A stretch of 64,000 bases of DNA, from NCBI RefSeq assembly GCF_036226445.1, contig NZ_CP108474.1, positions 2,542,001 through 2,606,000 on the forward strand. The letters are read 5' to 3'. Shown piece after piece: positions 27,092-34,564 of this stretch. Below the pieces are notes generated by a model that was given only the letters and a program-made list of their open reading frames with translations, was not told where the DNA came from and did not search any database. Origin of the DNA: Streptomyces sp. NBC_01255 (GTDB taxonomy: Bacteria; Actinomycetota; Actinomycetes; Streptomycetales; Streptomycetaceae). How positions within the stretch are numbered: the stretch's first letter is position 1; every line of letters begins with the position of its first letter. A program made the position numbers and the translations under genes.

Positions 27092-27462
27092 CGGGCCGCA
27101 GGATCGGACGGCCCGTCGGACCGTGGACGGGCCCGTGCGTTTGTCATATGCCTCCGCGCGGGGTGATCTGTGTCCTTCGACACGGACGCCCCCGCGTTCA
27201 TAACGTTTCGACAGAGAATTGGGGCGCCTCGGACACCCGACGCATCCGACCGGTGTCACTGCGCTCACATGAGCCCCGCCATTTGGCGGGGCTCGCTCTT
27301 TATGCCCGTTTTATGTCGGGCCTGGACCACGGAAAGCGGTCGCTTCCCACTGTTTGGAACGGAACCCCTTCACGTGCTGCAATTCATGAACTCCCGAGTA
27401 GTACGGCCCTGAACGAAACACCGGCACAACGTAGGTGCCGACGCCGAGAGGTTGTTGGTCGA
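27092..27462 (+). other. spacer between the two conservons
   Basis: A 371-bp gap. It holds the terminator listed at 27271-27294, AT-richer sequence after it that probably contains the second conservon's promoter, and no convincing gene. No clear -35/-10 pair was assigned. Confidence 0.6.
27271..27294 (+). terminator. terminator of the first conservon
   Basis: GAGCCCCGCC (27271-27280) pairs perfectly with GGCGGGGCTC (27285-27294) over an ATTT loop, followed by GCTCTTTA. Confidence 0.85.
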
Positions 27463-30400
27463 GTGAGGCGCAGCAAGGAAAGCTCCGCGGAGCAGGAGAC
27501 GCGGGGCAACTTCACCCCGCCGTCGCGCACAGCGGTGTCGCCCGCGGACGTGCCCGTGACACCGCCCCCGGCGGCGGTCCCGGGCAACTCCAGCAAGCTG
27601 TCGCCGCGCAACTGGCGGGTGCCCACCCGTCTGAACGCGATCCTCCTGATACCCGTGCTGGTCGGCCTCGTCATGGGCGGCTTCCAGGTCAAGGGAGCGA
27701 TCGACACCTGGCAGGAGGCGCAGGACGCCGAGAAGACGGCCCTCATCGTGCGGGCCGCCTCGGAGTACAGCACCGCGCTCCTCAACGAGCGCGACCTCAC
27801 GGCCGCTCCCCTGCTCGCCGCGAAGACCCCCGAGGACCGCAAGGCCGACGCGGTCGAGCAGGCGTACGCCGCGACCGATGCCGCTCGTCTGAAGTTCGAC
27901 GAGGCCGCCAAGAACCTTCCCTCGGGCCAGGGTCTGGAGCGCCGTCTGCGGCTCTTCAAGGACGAGGAGCCGAAGCTCGACGCGCTCCGCAAGGCCGCGT
28001 ACAGCCGCTCGCTCGACCCGGTGAACACCCAGCTCGGGTACACCGGCGTCCAGCACTACCTCACCGAGTTCTCCAACGAGCTCGGTCTCGGCACCGGCAA
28101 CGTCACCACCTACGGCCGCAGCGTCTACGCGGTCCAGCTGGCCAAGGGCGCCGAGTCGCTCCAGCGCTCCATCGGCACGCAGCTCCTGGTCCGGCCCAGC
28201 CGGACGGAGGCGGTCTTCGCCCAGCAGTCCGTGGCGTTCAACTCGTACAACTACCTGGAGCAGATCGCCCTCGGCGAGTACAGCTCCGGCGCCCTGCCCG
28301 AGGACGTCGAGTTCCTCAAGAAGGTCATGGCCCGCAAGGCCGCCGACGGCGCGAAGCAGATGCAGGCCGCCGACGTCGAGCTACCCAAGGGCAAGGACGG
28401 CTCCGTCTACTCCGGCGTCGCCTCCGCGATCGGCACCGCCAAGAGCCCCGAGGCGCTGGCGGCCCTGAAGTCGAAGGGCATCACGACCGAGACCTGGATG
28501 GCCGTCGCGACCGCCAAGTTCGAGGGCTACTCCGAGGCCGAGAAGGCGCTCGTCGACAAGGCCGTGACCGAGGCCGTCAAGATCTCCGACGAGGCCAAGA
28601 CGGACGCCTGGGTCATCGGTGGCATCGTCGTGGTCGCCCTGCTCGCCGCCTTCATCCTGGCCGGGATGATGGCCCGCCAGATGAGCCGCTCGATGCAGCA
28701 GCTGCGCACCGCCGCCTTCGGCATCGCCGAGCAGCGCCTGCCGATGCTCGTCGACCAGCTCTCCCGTACCGAGCCCGGCCGGGTCGACACCCGCGTACAG
28801 CCGATCCCGATCGACTCGCAGGACGAGATCGGCGAGGTCGCCCGCGCCTTCGACCAGGTCCACCGCGAGGCCGTCCGGCTCGCCGCCGAGCAGGCCATGC
28901 TCCGTGGCAACGTCAACGCGATCTTCACCAACCTCTCGCGCCGCAACCAGTCTCTGATCGAGGGCCAGCTGACCCTCATCACCGACCTGGAGAACAACGA
29001 GGCCGACCCGGACCAGCTGGAGAACCTCTTCAAGCTGGACCACCTGGCGACCCGTATGCGCCGCAACGGCGAGAACCTCCTGGTCCTCGCCGGCGAGGAG
29101 CCGGGCCGTCGCTGGGACCAGCCGGTGCCGCTGGTCGACGTCATGCGCGCCGCCTCCTCCGAGGTGGAGCAGTACGAGCGCATCGAGCTGGCCGGCGTGC
29201 CCGAGGCCGAGATCCACGGCCAGGCCGTGACCGACCTCGTCCACCTGCTCGCCGAGCTCCTGGAGAACGCCACCACGTTCTCCTCCCCGCAGACCAAGGT
29301 GCGCGTCACCGCGACCCGTCTCCCCGACGGCCGCGTGATGGTCGAGATCCACGACAAGGGCATCGGCCTCACCGCCGAGGACTTCGCGGACATCAACCAC
29401 AAGCTGGCCAACCCGCCGACCGTGGACGCCGCCGTCTCGCAGCGCATGGGCCTCTTCGTGGTCGGCCGCCTCGCCGACCGGCACGGCATCCGGGTCCAGC
29501 TCCGCCCCTCGGGCGAGCAGGCCGGGACGACCTCGCTGGTCATGCTGCCGGACGCGATCACGCACGGTGGTGGCGGCGAGCAGCCGGTCCACGACGACTT
29601 CACCGTCTCGCAGATCATTCCCCAGCAGCAGCAGAACGCCTTCGAGGCTCCGGCTCCGCAGGCGATGCTGACCGCCGCGGACCTGGGCTTCGACGACTCG
29701 CGCTACGAGGAGCAGGGCGACGGCGAGCGCGAGCTCGACCCGGTCAACCGCTCGCTGACACGCGAGGAGCGGCGTGCGGCCCTGGGCGCCCAGGTGCAGG
29801 GCGGCGACCGTCCGCTCTTCCGCGACGAGGCGGAGCCCGCGGCGCAGGAGTACGGCCAGGGACAGCAGGAGTACGGCCAGGGCCAGGAGTACGCGCAGCC
29901 CGAGGCGTACGGCCAGGAGTACGCGGGCGAGTACGCGCAGCACCAGGAGCAGCCGCAGGAGTACGGGCAGCACCAGGAGTACGCGCAGCAGCAGTACGGC
30001 CAGGCCCAGGGCCAGGCTGGGGAGTACGCCGGCGAGTACCCGCAGCAGGGCTACGAGGCGTACCCGCAGCAGGGCTATGCGGAACCCACGTACGAGGCTC
30101 CGGCAGTCGAACAGCAGCAGTACGGCAATGCGTTCGATACCCAGCCCCACCAGGGTGAGTGGCAGGATCAGAGCGCTTACCAGGGTGGCTACGGACAGCA
30201 GTACGGGGCGGAATCGGAATCTGCTCCGGCCGCTCCCGAACAGGCCCCCGACCGCGTAGGCTTCGACCGTCCGGGTCCCACTTCGAACCCCGCCCCGGAC
30301 GCCGGCCACGCGCTGACCGACGCAGGTCTGCCGCGCCGCGGCAGCGTCGCCCCGCAGACGCAGCAGGCGCCGCGACAGGCACCGCCCGCGCAGACCCAGC

Positions 30401-30774
30401 AGCCCGCGCAGGCGCAGCAGCCGGTGCAGGCCGAGCAGCCGGCGGGGTCGGTAGAGCAGCAGCAGGAAGCCGATGGCCCCGAGGCCTGGCGCTCGGCCAA
30501 CGACGAGCGCTGGCAGCGGGCCGGGAAGCTGAAGGACCCGAAGGCGGGCGGGGTCACCTCGTCCGGTCTTCCCCGGCGGGTCCCGAAGGCCAACCTGGTC
30601 GAGGGCACGGCTGAGCAGACGCCGCAGGGCGGCCCCCAGGTCTCCCGCGCACCCGAGGACGTACGGGGCAGGTTGAGCAACCTGCGCCGCGGCGTCCAGC
30701 AGGGACGCAACGCGGGAACGGACACGAACGGATCGGGCCTCGGCCCGGGCAGTACCTACAACCAGGAGCGTTAG
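27463..30774 (+). CDS. cvnA2: conservon sensor-kinase-like protein CvnA (copy 2)
   Basis: A 1103-residue paralogue of CvnA1. TM1 is at ~56-76 (RLNAILLIPVLVGLVMGG), the NIT-type sensor follows, TM2 is at ~381-405 (WVIGGIVVVALLAAFILAGMM), and HATPase_c lies at ~590-700 (LLAELLENATTFSSP, DKGIGLT). The membrane-distal sensing region differs strongly from copy 1, while the kinase-like core is almost the same. The tail (~700-1020) is rich in EYGQ/EYAQ repeats, then comes the shared C-terminal block containing GGVTSSGLPRRVPKANLV and RGRLSNLRRGVQQGR. The GTG at 27463 is chosen for position; its ribosome-binding site is distant. Confidence 0.9.
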   Translation: MRRSKESSAEQETRGNFTPPSRTAVSPADVPVTPPPAAVPGNSSKLSPRNWRVPTRLNAILLIPVLVGLVMGGFQVKGAIDTWQEAQDAEKTALIVRAASEYSTALLNERDLTAAPLLAAKTPEDRKADAVEQAYAATDAARLKFDEAAKNLPSGQGLERRLRLFKDEEPKLDALRKAAYSRSLDPVNTQLGYTGVQHYLTEFSNELGLGTGNVTTYGRSVYAVQLAKGAESLQRSIGTQLLVRPSRTEAVFAQQSVAFNSYNYLEQIALGEYSSGALPEDVEFLKKVMARKAADGAKQMQAADVELPKGKDGSVYSGVASAIGTAKSPEALAALKSKGITTETWMAVATAKFEGYSEAEKALVDKAVTEAVKISDEAKTDAWVIGGIVVVALLAAFILAGMMARQMSRSMQQLRTAAFGIAEQRLPMLVDQLSRTEPGRVDTRVQPIPIDSQDEIGEVARAFDQVHREAVRLAAEQAMLRGNVNAIFTNLSRRNQSLIEGQLTLITDLENNEADPDQLENLFKLDHLATRMRRNGENLLVLAGEEPGRRWDQPVPLVDVMRAASSEVEQYERIELAGVPEAEIHGQAVTDLVHLLAELLENATTFSSPQTKVRVTATRLPDGRVMVEIHDKGIGLTAEDFADINHKLANPPTVDAAVSQRMGLFVVGRLADRHGIRVQLRPSGEQAGTTSLVMLPDAITHGGGGEQPVHDDFTVSQIIPQQQQNAFEAPAPQAMLTAADLGFDDSRYEEQGDGERELDPVNRSLTREERRAALGAQVQGGDRPLFRDEAEPAAQEYGQGQQEYGQGQEYAQPEAYGQEYAGEYAQHQEQPQEYGQHQEYAQQQYGQAQGQAGEYAGEYPQQGYEAYPQQGYAEPTYEAPAVEQQQYGNAFDTQPHQGEWQDQSAYQGGYGQQYGAESESAPAAPEQAPDRVGFDRPGPTSNPAPDAGHALTDAGLPRRGSVAPQTQQAPRQAPPAQTQQPAQAQQPVQAEQPAGSVEQQQEADGPEAWRSANDERWQRAGKLKDPKAGGVTSSGLPRRVPKANLVEGTAEQTPQGGPQVSRAPEDVRGRLSNLRRGVQQGRNAGTDTNGSGLGPGSTYNQER

Positions 30775-30775
30775 T

Positions 30776-31195
30776 GTGAGCATGAGCCAGGCGGCGCAGA
30801 ATCTGAACTGGTTGATCACCAACTTCGTGGACAACACCCCTGGGGTGTCCCACACCGTGGTGGTCTCCGCCGACGGACTCCTGCTGGCGATGTCCGAGGG
30901 TTTCCCTCGTGACCGAGCCGACCAGCTGGCGGCCGTCGCCTCCGGACTGACCTCGCTGACCGCGGGCGCGTCCCGGATCTTCGAGGGTGGTGCGGTCAAC
31001 CAGACCGTGGTGGAGATGGAGCGCGGCTTCCTCTTCATCATGTCGGTCTCGGACGGCTCCTCGCTGGCCGTGCTGGCGCACCCGGAGGCCGACATCGGCC
31101 TCGTGGGCTACGAGATGGCACTGCTCGTGGACCGCGCGGGATCCGTCCTGACTCCTGACCTCCGGGCGGAGCTTCAGGGAAGTCTTCTCAACTAA
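30776..31195 (+). CDS. cvnB2: roadblock/LC7 protein CvnB (copy 2)
   Basis: A 139-residue roadblock/LC7 protein nearly identical to CvnB1 (main differences: AVNQ for PVAQ and IMSV for LMQV). GTG start one base past the cvnA2 stop, with AGGAGCG before it. Expected partner of CvnD2, although near identity means cross-pairing with the first conservon is likely. Confidence 0.93.
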   Translation: MSMSQAAQNLNWLITNFVDNTPGVSHTVVVSADGLLLAMSEGFPRDRADQLAAVASGLTSLTAGASRIFEGGAVNQTVVEMERGFLFIMSVSDGSSLAVLAHPEADIGLVGYEMALLVDRAGSVLTPDLRAELQGSLLN

Positions 31196-31288
31196 CAGAC
31201 AGACAGTGCGTTTCACGTCACCGCACCGTAAGGTGCGGTGGCGCGGCTCCAAGGGACATGGAACCGCGAGGCAGTCGGAGGAGGAGAC

Positions 31289-31837
31289 GTGGGAACACCC
31301 CCGGGCGCAAGCCACTACAACGGATACGACGCGTACCAGACGCCGCAGGGCGACACCGCGCAGAACCGGTTCAACTTTCCCTCCGCCCCGAGCAGACAGG
31401 GCGTTTCGCAGCCCTATCGGCAGCCTCAGGCCCAGCACACGCCCGCGGGTTCGCCGAGCGCCCCGCGCGCTTCGTCCTCGGGCGGTTCGGGCGGGCACAA
31501 CCCGCTCGTGCGTCCTTACGCGATGACCGGCGGCCGGACCCGGCCGCGCTACCAGCTCGCCATCGAGGCGCTGGTCAGCACCACGGCCGATCTGTCCAGG
31601 CTGCAGGGGCAGTTGCCCGAGCACCAGCGGATCTGCCAGCTGTGCATCGAGATCAAGTCGGTCGCCGAGATCTCGGCCCTGCTCTCCATTCCTCTCGGCG
31701 TCGCCCGGATCCTTGTCGCCGACCTGGCGGAGGCCGGACTTGTCGCCATCCACCAGCCAGGCGGCGACGAGGCCGCCGGCGGCCAGCCAGCCGTGACACT
31801 GCTCGAAAGGGTGCTCAGTGGACTTCGCAAGCTCTAG
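31289..31837 (+). CDS. cvnC2: DUF742 protein CvnC (copy 2)
   Basis: A 182-residue DUF742 protein. The C-terminal ~115 residues match CvnC1 closely. The N-terminal ~68 residues (GTPPGASHYNGYDAYQTPQ and onwards) are a Q/P/S-rich, disordered extension absent from copy 1. GTG at 31289 is supported by AGGAGG four bases upstream. The gene overlaps cvnD2 by 20 bases, the same as in copy 1. Confidence 0.92.
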   Translation: MGTPPGASHYNGYDAYQTPQGDTAQNRFNFPSAPSRQGVSQPYRQPQAQHTPAGSPSAPRASSSGGSGGHNPLVRPYAMTGGRTRPRYQLAIEALVSTTADLSRLQGQLPEHQRICQLCIEIKSVAEISALLSIPLGVARILVADLAEAGLVAIHQPGGDEAAGGQPAVTLLERVLSGLRKL

Positions 31838-32399
31838 CGGCGGTGCAGCCCGCTCAACCACCAGCGCGAAGATCGTGGTGGCGGGCGGCTTCGGCGTGGG
31901 CAAGACCACGTTCGTCGGCGCCGTCTCGGAGATCAACCCGCTGCGTACCGAGGCCGTCATGACGTCTGCGTCCGCGGGCATCGACGACCTCACGCACACC
32001 GGCGACAAGACGACGACGACTGTCGCCATGGACTTCGGCCGTATCACCCTGGACCAGGACCTGATCCTGTACCTCTTCGGTACGCCCGGTCAGGACCGCT
32101 TCTGGTTCATGTGGGACGACCTGGTCCGCGGCGCCATCGGCGCCGTCGTCCTCGTCGACACCCGCCGTCTCGCCGACTGCTTCCCCGCCGTCGACTACTT
32201 CGAGAACAGCGGCCTGCCGTTCGTCATCGCCCTCAACGGCTTCGACGGGCACCAGCCGTACCAGCCCGAGGAAGTCCGCGAGGCCCTGCAGATCGGCCCG
32301 GACACCCCGATCATCATCACCGACGCCCGCCACCGCGCGGACGCCAAGAGCGCGCTCATCACCCTCGTCGAGCACGCCCTCATGGCCCGCCTGCGGTAG
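31818..32399 (+). CDS. cvnD2: small GTPase CvnD (copy 2)
   Basis: A 193-residue Ras-like GTPase, with the P-loop GGFGVGKTT and the same switch and G3 sequences as CvnD1. Differences are confined to the short N-terminal S/G-rich segment (three residues fewer) and a handful of substitutions (GSQ to GHQ, ITT to IIT, final K to R). Last gene of the second conservon. Confidence 0.94.
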   Translation: MDFASSSGGAARSTTSAKIVVAGGFGVGKTTFVGAVSEINPLRTEAVMTSASAGIDDLTHTGDKTTTTVAMDFGRITLDQDLILYLFGTPGQDRFWFMWDDLVRGAIGAVVLVDTRRLADCFPAVDYFENSGLPFVIALNGFDGHQPYQPEEVREALQIGPDTPIIITDARHRADAKSALITLVEHALMARLR

Positions 32400-32425
32400 T
32401 CCCGACGGACGTCCCTACGGATCTA

Positions 32426-32469
32426 CGAAGGAGGCCCCGCGCACCGGTCGGTGCGCGGGGCCTCCTTCG
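32426..32469 (+). terminator. terminator of the second conservon
   Basis: A perfect 21-bp stem (32426-32446 with 32449-32469, core AAGGAGGCCCCGCGCACC) and a 2-nt apex, 26 bases past cvnD2. Confidence 0.93.
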
Positions 32470-32530
32470 TGCGTCCGGGGGGCGTCCGGGGGGGGGGCGT
32501 CCGGCGGGCCTCCGACGGGCCTCCGACGGG

Positions 32531-32587
32531 CGTACCGCCGGCGGTACGCCGAAGGCCCCCGCTCCGGGTGGGAGCGGGGGCCTTCGG
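32531..32587 (-). terminator. accE-side terminator with adjacent palindrome
   Basis: CCGAAGGCCCCCGCTCC (32549-32565) pairs with 32571-32587 as a perfect 17-bp stem just downstream of accE. It is flanked by an 18-bp perfect palindrome (32531-32548, half CGTACCGCC). GGGCCTCCGAC is directly repeated just before it. Confidence 0.85.
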
Positions 32588-32598
32588 TGCGGCGGGGG

Positions 32599-32802
32599 TC
32601 AGCCCTGCCAGGAGTGGGAGGGGCGGAAGCCCGACTGGCGCTCCAGGCGGCGCCAGCCGGCCGTGGAGCGGCCGTCGTGCGCCGCCGCGAGCTCATCGGG
32701 GCGGGCGGACGCGCGGGCGAGCAGGACCGCCGTGATGGCGGCGAGCTCCTCGGGGTCGGCGTGGCCCTTCTCTACACGGAGAAGATTGGCAGGGGTGGTC
32801 AC
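32599..32802 (-). CDS. accE: acyl-CoA carboxylase epsilon subunit
   Basis: A 67-residue protein (MTTPANLLRVEKGHADPEELAAITAVLLARA ... AGWRRLERQSGFRPSHSWQG). The EELAA(I/L)TAVL pattern and the C-terminal W..W end are typical of the small epsilon subunit that strengthens binding of the biotinylated alpha chain to the beta core in actinomycete acyl-CoA carboxylases. It lies 15 bp downstream of the beta-subunit gene. Confidence 0.88.
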   Translation of the reverse strand: MTTPANLLRVEKGHADPEELAAITAVLLARASARPDELAAAHDGRSTAGWRRLERQSGFRPSHSWQG

Positions 32803-32817
32803 GTTGGGTGGCTCCTC

Positions 32818-34401
32818 TTACTGAGGCGGGTTGCCGTGCTTGCGGGACGGCAGGTCGGCGTGCTTGGTGCGGAGCATCGCGAGGGACCGGGCGAGCACCT
32901 GGCGGGTCTCGGCGGGGTCGATGACGTCGTCGACCAGGCCGCGCTCCGCCGCGTAGTACGGGTGCATCAGCTCGGCCTTGTACTCCTTGACCATGCGGGC
33001 ACGCATGGCCTCGGAGTCCTCGGCCTCGGCGATCTGCTTGCGGAAGATCACGTTGGCGGCGCCCTCGGCGCCCATGACCGCGATTTCGTTGGTGGGCCAG
33101 GCGTACGTCAGGTCGGCGCCGATGGACTGGGAGTCCATGACGATGTAGGCGCCGCCGTAGGCCTTGCGCAGGATCAGGCTGATCCGGGGCACGGTCGCGT
33201 TGCAGTACGCGTAGAGCAGCTTCGCGCCGTGGCGGATGATTCCACCATGCTCCTGGTCGACGCCCGGCAGGAAGCCGGGTACGTCCAGAAGGGTGATGAT
33301 CGGGATGTTGAAGGCGTCGCACATCTGTACGAAGCGGGCGGCCTTCTCGGAGGCCTCGATGTCCAGGACACCGGCCAGCGACTGGGGCTGGTTGGCGACG
33401 ATGCCCACGACCTGGCCGTCGATCCGGGCCAGGGCGCAGATGATGTTGCGCGCCCAGCGCTCGTGGATCTCCAGGTAGTCGCCCTCGTCGACGAGCTCCT
33501 CGATGACCTTGTGCATGTCGTACGGGCGGTTGCCGTCGGCGGGCACCAGGTCGAGCAGGACGTCGGAGCGGCGGTCCGCCGGGTCCTCGGAGGCGACGGT
33601 CGGCGGGTTCTCGCGGTTGTTCTGCGGAAGCATCGACAGGAGGTAGCGGACCTCCGCGATGCAGGTCTCCTCGTCGTCGTACGCGAAGTGCGCGACGCCC
33701 GAGGTCTCGGCGTGCACGTCGGCGCCGCCGAGGCCGTTCTGGGTGATCTCCTCGCCGGTGACCGCCTTGACGACGTCCGGGCCCGTGATGAACATCTGCG
33801 AGGTCTCGCGGACCATGAACACGAAGTCGGTCAGGGCGGGGCTGTAGGCCGCGCCGCCGGCGCACGGGCCGAGCATCACGGAGATCTGCGGGATGACTCC
33901 CGAGGCCTTGGTGTTGCGCTGGAAGATGCCGCCGTAGCCGGCGAGCGCCGAGACGCCCTCCTGGATACGGGCGCCGGCGCCGTCGTTCAGGGAGACCAGC
34001 GGGGCACCGGCCGCGATGGCCATGTCCATGATCTTGTGGATCTTCGTCGCGTGGGCCTCGCCCAGCGCGCCGCCGAAGATCCGGAAGTCGTGCGCGTAGA
34101 CGAAGACCGTGCGGCCCTCGACCGTGCCCCAGCCGGTGATGACACCGTCGGTGTACGGCTTCTTCGCCTCCAGGCCGAAGCCCGTCGCCCGGTGGCGGCG
34201 CAGCTGCTCGACCTCGCTGAAGGAACCCGCGTCGAGCAGCAGCTCGATGCGCTCGCGAGCGGTCAGCTTGCCCTTCGCGTGCTGGGCCTCGGTGGCGCGG
34301 TCACTCGGGCCGCGGAGCGCCTGCTCGCGCAGGACGTGCAGCTCGGCCACTCGGCCACGGGCGTCAGCGGGCTCGCTCGGGATCTGGTCCACAACGGTCA
34401 T
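32818..34401 (-). CDS. accB: acetyl/propionyl-CoA carboxylase beta subunit
   Basis: A 527-residue carboxyltransferase that makes malonyl-CoA (and methylmalonyl-CoA) from biotin-carboxyl and acyl-CoA, feeding fatty acids and polyketides. Oxyanion-hole segments are GAGARIQEG (141-149), GPCAGGAAY (178-186) and the C-terminal GGIIRHGAK and KAYGGAY. Residue 420, in GGAYIVM, is Ile, the state published for S. coelicolor AccB, rather than Asp as in the propionyl-specific PccB. The mRNA is probably leaderless: no ribosome-binding site, but a TAGGGT -10 lies six bases upstream. Co-transcribed with accE. Confidence 0.95.
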   Translation of the reverse strand: MTVVDQIPSEPADARGRVAELHVLREQALRGPSDRATEAQHAKGKLTARERIELLLDAGSFSEVEQLRRHRATGFGLEAKKPYTDGVITGWGTVEGRTVFVYAHDFRIFGGALGEAHATKIHKIMDMAIAAGAPLVSLNDGAGARIQEGVSALAGYGGIFQRNTKASGVIPQISVMLGPCAGGAAYSPALTDFVFMVRETSQMFITGPDVVKAVTGEEITQNGLGGADVHAETSGVAHFAYDDEETCIAEVRYLLSMLPQNNRENPPTVASEDPADRRSDVLLDLVPADGNRPYDMHKVIEELVDEGDYLEIHERWARNIICALARIDGQVVGIVANQPQSLAGVLDIEASEKAARFVQMCDAFNIPIITLLDVPGFLPGVDQEHGGIIRHGAKLLYAYCNATVPRISLILRKAYGGAYIVMDSQSIGADLTYAWPTNEIAVMGAEGAANVIFRKQIAEAEDSEAMRARMVKEYKAELMHPYYAAERGLVDDVIDPAETRQVLARSLAMLRTKHADLPSRKHGNPPQ

Positions 34402-34407
34402 GTACCG

Positions 34408-34413
34408 ACCCTA
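34408..34413 (-). promoter_or_regulatory. leaderless -10 element of accB
   Basis: TAGGGT on the minus strand lies six bases before the accB ATG, the standard actinobacterial leaderless arrangement (TANNNT-N6-ATG). No clear -35 was found. Confidence 0.55.
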
Positions 34414-34564
34414 CGAAGTCGGACAAGAAAACCCCGCCGTCGACTCCGTACAGTCTCCCGTGTCGATTCCTGGTGGGGCTGGACAGAACCGTGGCCCGTC
34501 CAGCCCGAGTCAACAGCCAGGCACCCCCCGTGTTTGTGGGGTTCTCACATAGACGAGCGAGGCT

